Shown one piece after another: positions 6,080-12,421 of a DNA stretch of 12,421 nt (its first letter is position 1; each line of letters begins with the position of its first letter). The notes below the pieces were generated by a model. It was given only the letters and a program-made list of their open reading frames with translations. It was not told the DNA's origin and did no database searches. The translations under genes were made by a program, and so were the position numbers. The DNA is from Chloroflexota bacterium. Its GTDB lineage: Bacteria; Chloroflexota; Dehalococcoidia; UBA1127; JACQUN01. The DNA is taken from assembly GCA_016210285.1 (NCBI GenBank), contig JACQUN010000175.1:1-12421 (forward strand), written 5' to 3'.

Positions 6080-7429
6080 CTAGTACAGCGGCGTGTTGGG
6101 CCCCATGACCTCCAGGCGCCGCTTGACGCTTTGCAGGAAGGCGCCAGCCTCGGCCCCGTCCAGAATGCGGTGGTCAAAGGCCAGGCACATGCTCATAATC
6201 CAGCGGATGGCGATCGCATCCTCCACTACCACCGGACGCTTGATAATGGCCTCCGTGGTGAGGACGGCAGCCTGGGGGTAGTTGATGATGGGGTAGGAGA
6301 TGACCGACCCCAGGACGCCCGTGTTGTTGACGGTAAAGGTGCCGCCCTGGACATCCTGGACGGTCAGCTTGCTCTCCCTCGCCCTGGTGATGACGTCTCT
6401 GACCGCTCTGGCCAGTGCGGCGACGCTGAAGCGGTCGGCATCGTGGACCACAGGGACCACCAGGCCTTGCGGTGCCGCCACAGCGACGCCGATGTTGATC
6501 CGCCTCTTCAGGATGATCTTGTCCTCGCCCCACACGGAGTTCAGGCGAGGGTGCTCCTTCAGAGACTCCACCGCGGCTTTCATGGCAAAGGGCAGATAGG
6601 TCAGCTCCACCCCCTCGCGGCGCTGGAACTCCTCCTTGATCGCCTCCCTCCAGCGCACGAGTCCCGTGACATCCACCTCCACCATCGTCCACGCCGTGGG
6701 GATCTGGGTGGCGCTCCTGGTCATGTTCTCGGCAATGCGCCGCCGGACCGCCGTGAGCGGGAGGACTTCCTCGTCGGCCTCTAAGGGAGACGGAGGGACC
6801 GCCGTGGCAAGCGGGGCCTTTGGCGCTGTGGCAACCGGGGCTTTACGCCGCTCCACATACTGGAGGAGGTCCTCCCTGGTCACCCTGCCTCCTAGCCCGG
6901 TGGCTTTGATGCTGGCAAGCTCTTGCATGGCTACGCCATGCTCTGCGGCCAGGCGGCGCACCACGGGCGAGAGGCGGAGTCGCTCCGCTTCTGCCTCAGC
7001 GGCAACAGCCCTGGCGGGTTCGCCAGGAGCCTTCTCCCCTGCTGGGGCCTCCTCACGAGTCTCCCGCACGCCTGTCGGCCCAATGACCGCCCCCGGCTCC
7101 ACCAGGACCCCGGTAGTCCCCACCTGGGGTTGCTCCGCCGATGTCTTCTGTGCACCCGCAGGCGAAGGAGGTGTCTCGCCTGAGGGAGTCTCCCCTGTCT
7201 CGATCTCACAGATGGGGGTCCCCATGAGCACCGAGGCACCCTCTGCCACCAGGGTCTTCACCAGCACCCCGGAGACCGGCGAGGGGACCTCCATCGTCAC
7301 CTTGTCGGTCTCCACCTCCACCAGGGGGTCATACTTCTCCACCCGCTGGCCGGGCTGCTTGAGCCACTTCTGGATGACCCCGTGGGTGACCGTCTCGCCA
7401 ACGTGAGGGAGTTCAATGGGAATGGGCAT
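6080..7429 (-). CDS. bkdB: 2-oxo acid dehydrogenase E2 (dihydrolipoyl acyltransferase)
   Basis: This is the core subunit of a 2-oxo acid dehydrogenase complex. It carries acyl groups on a swinging lipoyl arm and transfers them to CoA. The 449 residues show one N-terminal lipoyl domain (about 1-78) with VEVETDKVTMEV and target Lys43. A Pro/Ala/Glu-rich linker follows, then a peripheral subunit-binding domain (about 152-190, LRLSPVVRRLAAEHGV and GLGGRVTREDLL), a second linker, and the catalytic acyltransferase domain ending with FDHRILDG (His420, Asp424). Its ATG lies 10 bases after the E1 beta stop, so it closes the operon. Acyl specificity is not evident from E2 itself; the partner E1 proteins point to branched-chain 2-oxo acids. 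Lys43 is the likely target of the nearby LipB. It has no obvious oddities. Confidence 0.92.
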   Translation of the reverse strand: MPIPIELPHVGETVTHGVIQKWLKQPGQRVEKYDPLVEVETDKVTMEVPSPVSGVLVKTLVAEGASVLMGTPICEIETGETPSGETPPSPAGAQKTSAEQPQVGTTGVLVEPGAVIGPTGVRETREEAPAGEKAPGEPARAVAAEAEAERLRLSPVVRRLAAEHGVAMQELASIKATGLGGRVTREDLLQYVERRKAPVATAPKAPLATAVPPSPLEADEEVLPLTAVRRRIAENMTRSATQIPTAWTMVEVDVTGLVRWREAIKEEFQRREGVELTYLPFAMKAAVESLKEHPRLNSVWGEDKIILKRRINIGVAVAAPQGLVVPVVHDADRFSVAALARAVRDVITRARESKLTVQDVQGGTFTVNNTGVLGSVISYPIINYPQAAVLTTEAIIKRPVVVEDAIAIRWIMSMCLAFDHRILDGAEAGAFLQSVKRRLEVMGPNTPLY

Positions 7430-7439
7430 ACGACACCGC

Positions 7440-8423
7440 CTAGTAGGCTGCTAGCTTCTTGATGGCCGCCACGATCTTCTCGGGGCCAGGCATGAAGGCG
7501 GCTTCCAGAGGCGGAGAGAACGGCATGGCCGGCACATCCGGGCCACAAAGGCGCATGACCGGTCCATCCAGGGAATCGAAGGCCTCCTCGGTGATGATAG
7601 CGGCCACCTCCGCACCGACGCCACCTGTGAGGTTGTCCTCGTGGACGATGAGCGCCTTGCCTGTCTTCCGCACCGATTCCAGGATGGTCTCCCTGTCCAG
7701 AGGTTTCACCGTGCGCAGGTCCACCACCTCTACGTTGATCCCCTCCTGGGCGACACGGTTGGCAGCATCCAGGACGTAGTGGAGGGTGAGGCCATAGCTG
7801 AATACCGAGAGGTGCTGCCCCTGCCGCTTGATGTCAGCCACCCCGATGGGGACGGTATAGTCGCCCTCGGGGACCTCGCCTCGGACCAAACGGTACGTCC
7901 GCTTGTGCTCAAAGAAGAGGACCGGGTCGTCGTCCCGGATGGCGGCCTTCAAGAGCCCCTTGGCATCGTAGGGAGTGGCAGGGCAGACCACCTTGAGCCC
8001 TGGGCAGTGGGAGAAGAACCCCTCGGCGCTCTGGGAGTGGTAGAGCCCGCCCCTGACGCCCCCCCCGTAGGGCGCCCGCACCACCAGGGGGACCGAGAGC
8101 TGCCCGTTGGTGCCGTAGTGGATGCGGGCCGCCTCCCCCACCAACTGGTTCACAGCAGGCCAGATGAAGTCGGTGAACTCAACCTCTGCGATGGGCCGCA
8201 TACCGCTGAGGGCTGCCCCCACTGCAATGCCTACGATAGACGCCTCCGCCAGCGGGGTGTCAATGACCCGCTCCTCACCGAACTCATCGAGAAGCCCCTG
8301 GGTGACCAGGAAGACGCCTCCCCGCCTCCCCACATCCTCTCCCATGACGAAGACGCGGGGGTCCCGCTTCATCTCCTCGCGCATCGCCTCCCGGATGTCC
8401 TCGAGCACCGTCTTGACTGCCAA
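7440..8423 (-). CDS. bkdA2: Branched-chain 2-oxo acid dehydrogenase E1 beta subunit
   Basis: E1 beta pairs with E1 alpha in a thiamine-diphosphate-dependent heterotetramer that decarboxylates the 2-oxo acid and acylates the E2 lipoyl group. The 327-residue protein has the normal length and motifs: VFVMGEDVG near residue 29, DTPLAEASIVG with the cofactor-activating Glu60, and VEFTDFIWPAVNQLV. The segment GLYHSQSAEGFFSHCPGLKV (about 126-145, His129) resembles the branched-chain enzymes more than pyruvate dehydrogenases. The C-terminal transketolase domain includes VVDLRTVKPLD and VHEDNLTGGVG. The start is a TTG separated by a single base from the TAG of E1 alpha, with AGGAG about 10 bases upstream, so translation is probably coupled for 1:1 subunit supply. 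An acetoin-type complex is the main alternative. Confidence 0.92.
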   Translation of the reverse strand: MAVKTVLEDIREAMREEMKRDPRVFVMGEDVGRRGGVFLVTQGLLDEFGEERVIDTPLAEASIVGIAVGAALSGMRPIAEVEFTDFIWPAVNQLVGEAARIHYGTNGQLSVPLVVRAPYGGGVRGGLYHSQSAEGFFSHCPGLKVVCPATPYDAKGLLKAAIRDDDPVLFFEHKRTYRLVRGEVPEGDYTVPIGVADIKRQGQHLSVFSYGLTLHYVLDAANRVAQEGINVEVVDLRTVKPLDRETILESVRKTGKALIVHEDNLTGGVGAEVAAIITEEAFDSLDGPVMRLCGPDVPAMPFSPPLEAAFMPGPEKIVAAIKKLAAY

Positions 8424-8424
8424 G

Positions 8425-9468
8425 CTACCAGCTCCTGCCCACAGGTGTGGCGTACAGGCGCTCCATCAGTCCAGCCGCATCAGGGAGGGGGGCCTTCTCG
8501 GCGAACTCAGTGGCTTCATTGACCTCCTGGGCGGCGCGCTGCTGGTAGTTGCGGTCCATCTCCTCGGTCAGCAGGCCCTCGGCCACCAGGTAGTTCCGCA
8601 TGCACTGGAGAGGGTCTCGCTGCTTCGCCAGCTCCAGGTCCTCGGGCGGCCGGTAGCGCCGGTCATCGTCATCACTCGTGTGGGGCATCAGTCGCTCCAC
8701 CTTTGCCTCCAGAAGGATGGGGCCAGCGCCACTGCGGACCCTTTCCACCGCCTCCCTGGTGGCCCGATAGACCTCCAGAACATCCCAGCCTTCGGGTATG
8801 ACAACCCCTGACATGCCGTAGGCTGCGGCGCGGTCCGCGACGTTCTCCACGGCCATCTGGCGACTCTGGGGCACGGAGATCGCCCACCGATTGTTCTCGC
8901 AGAAGAAGATGATGGGGAGCCTGTGGACCCCCGCGAAGTTCATCGCCTCGTGCCACTCCCCTTCGCTGGTGGAACCGTCCCCGAAGTAGCTGATGACCAC
9001 CGTGGGCTCTCGGCGCATCTTGGCCGCCAGCGCGGCGCCCACGGCGTGAGGCATGCTTGCGCCAACGACGTTGGAGACGTTCACGATGCGATACTTGGGA
9101 TAGGCCCCGTGGAGGGGGAACTGGCGGGCGCCGCTGAACGGCTCCCCTTCCTTGGCCATATAGCCAAGGAGGAGCTCCTTTGGCGGAATGCCCAGGGTGA
9201 TACAGCCTGCCAGACTGCGGTAGTAGATGTAGAAGAGGTCCCGGCTGCGGTCCATGGCCCAGATACTGCCTATCTGCGCGGCCTCGTGGCCCTGGCAGGA
9301 GCTCACGATGGCCACCTTCCCCTGCCGGTTCAGCATCCATACCCTCTGGTCCAGGGCCCGGATCAGGTGCAGCCTGGAGTACATCTCCAGCAGCTCTTCC
9401 GTACTGAGGCCCAGAGGGCGGTGCTTGCCCCGTTCGCCAACGACTCGTATGCCGCTCTCCCCATCCAT
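8425..9468 (-). CDS. bkdA1: Branched-chain 2-oxo acid dehydrogenase E1 alpha subunit
   Basis: This is the first gene of the operon and the thiamine-diphosphate-binding subunit of the complex. Of 347 residues, the cofactor motif runs from GDGSTSEGEWHEA (Gly163 onward) to FFCENN (Asn192-193). The conserved loop HTSDDDDRRYR (263-273) has the Ser-Asp-Asp form typical of branched-chain enzymes; pyruvate enzymes typically show Ser-Asp-Pro. This is the main reason for the branched-chain call. It converts the 2-oxo acids from Val, Leu and Ile into acyl-CoA together with E1 beta, E2 and an E3 encoded elsewhere. The ATG at 9468 is backed by AAGGGGGG about 6 bases upstream and follows a promoter at 9525-9553. 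A second ATG at 9464 is in another frame. Confidence 0.92.
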   Translation of the reverse strand: MDGESGIRVVGERGKHRPLGLSTEELLEMYSRLHLIRALDQRVWMLNRQGKVAIVSSCQGHEAAQIGSIWAMDRSRDLFYIYYRSLAGCITLGIPPKELLLGYMAKEGEPFSGARQFPLHGAYPKYRIVNVSNVVGASMPHAVGAALAAKMRREPTVVISYFGDGSTSEGEWHEAMNFAGVHRLPIIFFCENNRWAISVPQSRQMAVENVADRAAAYGMSGVVIPEGWDVLEVYRATREAVERVRSGAGPILLEAKVERLMPHTSDDDDRRYRPPEDLELAKQRDPLQCMRNYLVAEGLLTEEMDRNYQQRAAQEVNEATEFAEKAPLPDAAGLMERLYATPVGRSW

Positions 9469-9524
9469 AATGGACCCCCCTTATGGCAAGGTTGCGCACA
9501 AGGAACGCCGTCGCCTTTGCTGCC

Positions 9525-9553
9525 ATTATACGGCTTCAGGGCACAGGGGGAAA
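9525..9553 (-). promoter_or_regulatory. Predicted promoter of the branched-chain dehydrogenase operon
   Basis: A perfect -10 box TATAAT reads on the minus strand at 9530-9525. The hexamer 17 bases upstream is TTTCCC (9553-9548), a poor -35, so an activator may be needed. Initiation near 9518 would give a leader of about 50 bases. No other good candidate lies in the 115 bases before the E1 alpha start. Confidence 0.5.
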
Positions 9554-9582
9554 GCCTGAGGTTCCCCGGCCAGAGGCGGCTT

Positions 9583-9690
9583 TCACAGAGGCTGACTACC
9601 AGGGAGGCAGGCTGCAGCAAGACGGACTGCCCGAACCTTGTGATGAAGACGCTTGTTTCCCTGGGGCTCCTCCAGGCGAGGGAAGATTGA
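9583..9690 (+). pseudogene. C-terminal remnant of a second glycerophosphodiester phosphodiesterase gene
   Basis: The plus strand encodes SQRLTTREAGCSKTDCPN and then LVMKTLVSLGL up to a TGA at 9688-9690. The intact enzyme at 3299-4078 ends AQRLAMWGVDCIKTDYPD then LLLETLVALGL. The two align without gaps over about 29 residues with about half identical, and the DNA also aligns without gaps. Upstream of about 9583 the resemblance stops abruptly, and the sequence becomes the promoter region of the dehydrogenase operon. There is no start codon and none of the catalytic residues. This is therefore the severed tail of a GDPD gene in opposite orientation, marking an old rearrangement breakpoint. Confidence 0.72.
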
Positions 9691-9722
9691 GACCGCTTAC
9701 GGTTACCTGAAGCCTGCAGCCC

Positions 9723-10382
9723 TCACCTACATTCCTTGCCCAGCATGAAAAGGCCTATCTCAACATCGGCTACCCGCCAGTCCTTACACTCTGGGAAATC
9801 CGTCCTGAATTTGTCTGCCATGTATCGCAAGACCCAGGTAAAATTCTCAAAACCCAAATAATAATTGCTCCCCTTCCCAGGCTTCCTTCTGCTAGGGGGA
9901 ATGGGAATAACGAGTTTTCCAGAGGGGTCAAGCGACTTTAGCGCATTTGCTGCCCTCGAATCGTAGATGCCAAAATCGCGCTGATTGCTTAGCGCAAGCA
10001 ATTTCGATGCCCTAGCTATTCCAACGTCCTTAAGATTCGTGAGTTTAACCGCCGCCTCTTTGAGCATACCTTCATGCAGGCAGGTAAAGGCAGCCTTCGT
10101 TGCTTGCATCACACATCCTGGATCAAGTTGGGAAATCTTGTCTGTTCCGAAGCCCCACTTCTCCACTTCGACGAAGACCTCCCGGCTCACTGCGTCACCG
10201 TTGTCTGCCAATGACTGTTGGATACGCCGTTCCAATTCGTCTCTTTTTCCCCTGCCGCCAGGATAGTTATAGCTCTTGCTGGCTGTGATTATGTTCATTT
10301 TGTTTTGTCCATAGTACCCTTCAATCGCATCACGGTTGTGTTGCAAGAATTCATCATATCTTTGTTTGCCTTGGCCGCTCAT
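9723..10382 (-). CDS. Hypothetical protein with a helix-hairpin-helix-like motif
   Basis: I cannot name this 219-residue protein, but it looks like a real gene. Residues 114-150 (LKDVGIARASKLLALSN then FGIYDSRAANALK) fit the pattern Gly-x-x-x-Ala-Ser-Lys-x-Leu followed by a hydrophobic-Asp-Ser-Arg segment. That pattern occurs in helix-hairpin-helix, DNA-glycosylase-like proteins of poorly characterised families. A role in DNA binding or repair is only an inference. The conserved-looking C-terminal half has RRKPGKGSNYYLGFENFTWV. Base composition is visibly lower in GC than the flanking genes (roughly half), which suggests recent acquisition. The ATG at 10382 is preferred, with GGAAGGGGG about 10 bases upstream. 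An in-frame GTG at 10463 would add 27 uninformative residues and nearly touch the dinB stop. There are no membrane segments or signal peptide. Confidence 0.7.
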   Translation of the reverse strand: MSGQGKQRYDEFLQHNRDAIEGYYGQNKMNIITASKSYNYPGGRGKRDELERRIQQSLADNGDAVSREVFVEVEKWGFGTDKISQLDPGCVMQATKAAFTCLHEGMLKEAAVKLTNLKDVGIARASKLLALSNQRDFGIYDSRAANALKSLDPSGKLVIPIPPSRRKPGKGSNYYLGFENFTWVLRYMADKFRTDFPECKDWRVADVEIGLFMLGKECR

Positions 10383-10469
10383 TGGCAGTGTTGCCCCCTT
10401 CCCCAAGGTTCTACATCCAAACCAATCTGTATCTAAGAGAGCTCTCCCCAAGCGCAGTGCCACATGCGT

Positions 10470-11006
10470 TTAGAACGAGGCCCCCTGAAGACCCTGGAGG
10501 GAGCGGAGGACCCACAGCTCGCCGAGGTGGCTGTATCCGTGGGTCAGGAGCGTGGTGCCCAGGACTTCCCAGATAGGGGTCTCCTGCACCCCTTCTCGGG
10601 TGGCCCGCCGGATGCGCGCCTTCTGGTCCAGGGCCTCCTCCTGCAACGTGGAGATGTACTGCTCCGTGGCCTGGAAGGCCTGCGTCATGTAGGTGCGGAA
10701 CTCCTCCGCCGAGGGGAAGCGTATGTGCGAGACCTCTTCAGCGGTCATACCCGTGCCCTGGGCGCGGGGGTCAAGCCCGAAACGCTTGTCCCATCCGCCA
10801 TCCACCCACAGGGTCGGGCGGCGCTGCAAGACGAACTGCGCCACGTTGTCCTCGGTGCGGGCGCAGTGCCAGAGAACGAAGGCCACGGAGTTGGTCTGCC
10901 CGCTGGGACGCCAGTGGAGCTGCTCCAGGGTCAGGCCATCCAGGGCCTGCTGGAAGCCGCCGTGGAGCTGGGGAAAGTAGAAGCGGAGGAATTCGAGTCG
11001 GGACAT
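10470..11006 (-). CDS. DinB-family (DinB_2-like) four-helix-bundle protein
   Basis: DinB/YfiT-like proteins are four-helix bundles that bind a metal through three histidines; some transfer thiols such as bacillithiol, many are of unknown role. This 178-residue protein has the expected histidines: His47 in LWHCARTEDN, and His156 and His160 in THGYSHLGEL near the C-terminus, the usual HxxxH pair. The start MSRLEFLRFYF at 11006 follows AAGGGGG at about 5 bases. An in-frame extension to 11084 runs back to the predicted promoter and is rejected. GC content is high, like the core genes, whereas both neighbours are lower. A separate promoter at 11084-11112 suggests independent expression. The physiological substrate cannot be read from the sequence. 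Confidence 0.85.
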   Translation of the reverse strand: MSRLEFLRFYFPQLHGGFQQALDGLTLEQLHWRPSGQTNSVAFVLWHCARTEDNVAQFVLQRRPTLWVDGGWDKRFGLDPRAQGTGMTAEEVSHIRFPSAEEFRTYMTQAFQATEQYISTLQEEALDQKARIRRATREGVQETPIWEVLGTTLLTHGYSHLGELWVLRSLQGLQGASF

Positions 11007-11083
11007 GCTGCCCCCTTCGGCATCGGACTGGTTGCGGCCCCTGGCCCGCTGGGCACACCGAACTGGCGTGGAGCGCAGGAGCA

Positions 11084-11112
11084 AGGATACCAGGCCCCGC
11101 GGGGTGCGTCAA
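11084..11112 (-). promoter_or_regulatory. Predicted sigma-70-type promoter of the DinB-family gene
   Basis: On the minus strand TTGACG (11112-11107) is followed after 17 bases by TATCCT (11089-11084), which fits the consensus well. The spacer contains the perfect 10-bp palindrome ccccgcgggg (11095-11104), a possible operator between the two boxes. Transcription would start near 11077, giving a leader of about 70 bases. Confidence 0.6.
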
Positions 11113-11156
11113 ACAGGGGGTGCCGTGACAAGGCTGAGGCAACACTTGGCCCCACG

Positions 11157-11954
11157 CTAGCCGCAGGCAATAGTTCGAGAGGCCGTTTCTCTCAACCTCT
11201 CCAGATAGTAGTTCGCAAGGGCCACCGCTATAAGTCGTCGTCGGTGTGAATCGTCTTCGCTGGATGTTCCAGCGTGTCGTCCGCCAGAGGAATGCAGTAC
11301 CTGGAAGAAACACCTAAGTAAGTCAGCTTCATTCCGGTCAATGAAGGCATGCGCGGCGAGGTATTGCCGGGCACCTCCACCGGTGGGAGGACTTCCGGGG
11401 TCAGTGTACAACTTCGCGGCGATTTCTTCACACAGGCTTTCTAGGAACGAGCCGATAGAGGCGTTGGCTGCCTCCCACTGTGCTCGAGCACTGTTATCAA
11501 CAGCTTGTCTCAGATGGTTGAGTGCGACATCAAACCCTTTTTCGCGAAGGCGCTTCTCAAGCACTCCCTCCTCTTGCGCAACGTTTACAGAGGGAGACGG
11601 ATACGGAGCCACCCGCCCTTTATTAAGGTCAAAACCATCCGCTCGCAAAGCGCATCGAAATGCATCATAGCTTTCGTGTTCCCGCTGGTTCCGATGCCGA
11701 TTCCGATAGAGGGCAGTCGTGATTTCTTGCAGAGCCTCCCATGCTTTGCGAACCTCCTCTTCGTCTTCAGTAGTTGCAATGGGATGAAAGACGCTTCCAA
11801 GCGCCGAGAGCTTGCTTGAGCCGCTGAAGCGTTCGTCCAGGCCGTGTTCGAATAGGAACTGTTGTAGGGACGCCCTCGTGTACTGTCGCTCAAGGTACTC
11901 AACGAGTTGAGCCAACGTTTTGCGTCCTATTCGCGGAACACGGTCTGCTGACAT
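11157..11954 (-). CDS. Hypothetical two-module protein, possibly abortive-infection-like
   Basis: I do not recognise a named family for this 265-residue protein. Residues 11-55 (LAQLVEYLERQYTRASLQQF, then LFEHGLDERFSGSSKL) form a small helical N-terminal module. Its pattern of aromatic-Thr, Leu and His-Gly-Leu-Asp recalls N-terminal modules in anti-phage and abortive-infection proteins. Residues 145-252 form a second helical module ending LLRCFFQVLHSSGGRHAG then TSSEDDSHRRRLIAVALANY. I have the impression of this His-x-Gly-x-Ser-x-Glu-Asp arrangement at the C-terminus of many uncharacterised proteins. RNQREH (88-93) formally fits the R-N-x3-H form of HEPN RNases but is unproven. The ATG at 11954 follows AGGGGA at 5-6 bases; an in-frame ATG at 12029 lacks a usable site. 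GC is moderately low. It lies beside the repeat protein and the HhH-like gene in an accessory cluster. Confidence 0.6.
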   Translation of the reverse strand: MSADRVPRIGRKTLAQLVEYLERQYTRASLQQFLFEHGLDERFSGSSKLSALGSVFHPIATTEDEEEVRKAWEALQEITTALYRNRHRNQREHESYDAFRCALRADGFDLNKGRVAPYPSPSVNVAQEEGVLEKRLREKGFDVALNHLRQAVDNSARAQWEAANASIGSFLESLCEEIAAKLYTDPGSPPTGGGARQYLAAHAFIDRNEADLLRCFFQVLHSSGGRHAGTSSEDDSHRRRLIAVALANYYLERLRETASRTIACG

Positions 11955-12055
11955 TTCTATCCCCTGCCGTCTCTGCTCTTCTGCCAACACACAGGGCACG
12001 GAACGTTTAAGCCGCAGGGTTACATGCATCCTTCACCATAGGCCATGTGGCTGCT

Positions 12056-12421
12056 CTACTGGCTATACGCGTAGCTGTTGTATTCGCCCCCGGCACACAC
12101 GGTCTCACCAAGCAGACTGCGGGCGTAGCTGTTGTATTTCCCTCCGCAAGCTACGGAGGAGCCGTCCAAACTACGTGCGTAGTTGTTGTATTCGCCCCCG
12201 GCACACACGGTCTTACCATCCCCACTGCGGGTGTAGTTGTTGTATTTCCCTCCGCAAGCTACGGAGGAGCCGTCCAAACTACGTGCGTAGCTGTTGTATT
12301 CGCCCCCGGCACACACGGTCTTACCATCTAGACTGCGGGCGTAGTTGTTGTATTTCCCTCCGCAAGCTACGGAGGAGCCGTCCAAACTACGTGCGTAGTT
12401 GTTGTATTCGCCCCCGGCACA
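12056..12421 (-). CDS. C-terminal part of an 18-residue tandem-repeat protein, 5' end off the window
   Basis: The minus strand is open from the window edge to a TAG at 12058-12056, 121 codons. It consists of two alternating 18-residue units: GKTVCAGGEYNNYARSLD (A) and GSSVACGGKYNNYARSLD (B). Every unit has one Cys, a Gly-Gly, Tyr-Asn-x-Tyr and Ala-Arg-Ser-Leu-Asp-Gly. A and B units differ in DNA at many third positions (Ala GCA/GCC, Arg CGT/CGC, Asp GAC/GAT, Leu TTG/CTA) while the residues stay the same, so protein-level selection acts on this strand. The last copy is degenerate (SLLGETV, then YAYSQ). The Asp-Gly-Lys-Thr-Val piece recalls beta-propeller repeats, but 18 residues is far too short for WD40. 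Function and family are unknown; a surface or scaffold protein is possible. Its start and any signal peptide lie outside the window. Confidence 0.65.
   Translation of the reverse strand, partial: CAGGEYNNYARSLDGSSVACGGKYNNYARSLDGKTVCAGGEYNSYARSLDGSSVACGGKYNNYTRSGDGKTVCAGGEYNNYARSLDGSSVACGGKYNSYARSLLGETVCAGGEYNSYAYSQ
12071..12421. repeat. 54-bp tandem repeat array with 108-bp A/B higher-order period
   Basis: The motif gtag(c/t)tgttgtatt recurs at 12071, 12125, 12179, 12233, 12287, 12341 and 12395, always exactly 54 bases apart. Units alternate between one carrying cgcccccggcacacacggtc and one carrying ccctccgcaagctacggagg, so the true period is 108 bp. Copies of the same type are nearly identical, which suggests recent duplication or gene conversion. 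The array continues past the right edge. The second type contains a 6-bp inverted repeat (cctccg/cggagg). Arrays like this often break short-read assemblies. Confidence 0.95.

Noticed and set aside
12047..12331. Plus-strand open frame through the tandem repeats (units like AVVFAPGTHGLT)
   Set aside because: It is interrupted by TAG at 12329-12331 within a repeat. The base differences between unit types are synonymous on the minus strand but not on this one.
12071..12421. CRISPR array
   Set aside because: The units are head-to-tail with no unique spacers; the whole 54 bp is repeated and translatable.

Overview
The window is a GC-rich bacterial chromosome segment (roughly 60% G+C by eye). Genes are tightly packed, Shine-Dalgarno sequences are strong, and GTG and TTG starts are common. 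Almost everything lies on the minus strand. The gene content, the start-codon use and the style of one intergenic mobile repeat would fit an environmental Chloroflexota (Dehalococcoidia-like) genome, but this is a weak inference from memory and not a demonstrated placement.

Left edge (1-2767): the 3' part of a large serine recombinase runs rightward into a chromosomal comM/yifB gene. The comM reading frame is cut directly after its conserved Met-Asn-Pro, in the middle of the AAA+ domain, so position about 1655-1665 is one attachment junction of an integrated element. The rest of the element, and presumably the 3' part of comM, lie left of the window. comM keeps a good promoter and ribosome binding site.

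Core metabolism (2886-9468, minus strand): from upstream to downstream there is a three-gene branched-chain 2-oxo acid dehydrogenase operon (E1 alpha, E1 beta, E2) with a clear -10 box. A 165-bp MITE-like element with 4-bp flanking repeats follows. Then come a zinc-ribbon plus metallo-beta-lactamase-fold protein, a fragment of an aspartic-protease-like gene, lipB and a glycerophosphodiester phosphodiesterase gene (translationally coupled), and a small putative zinc-ribbon protein. LipB makes the lipoyl precursor that the E2 subunit needs. No E3 or lipA is present in the window.

Accessory side (9583-12421): a plus-strand fragment of a second glycerophosphodiester phosphodiesterase sits just upstream of the dehydrogenase promoter. 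Beyond it lie, on the minus strand, a lower-GC gene with a helix-hairpin-helix-like motif, a DinB-fold protein with its own promoter, and an unrecognised two-module protein with faint resemblance to abortive-infection-type proteins. The window ends inside a protein built of perfect 18-residue (54-bp) repeats in an alternating A/B pattern. Synonymous differences between the A and B units show that the minus strand is the coding strand.

The most notable points are the split comM, the 18-residue repeat protein, the two gene-tail remnants hidden in intergenic DNA, the MITE placed directly against a ribosome binding site, and the metallo-beta-lactamase-fold protein whose second metal site is missing.
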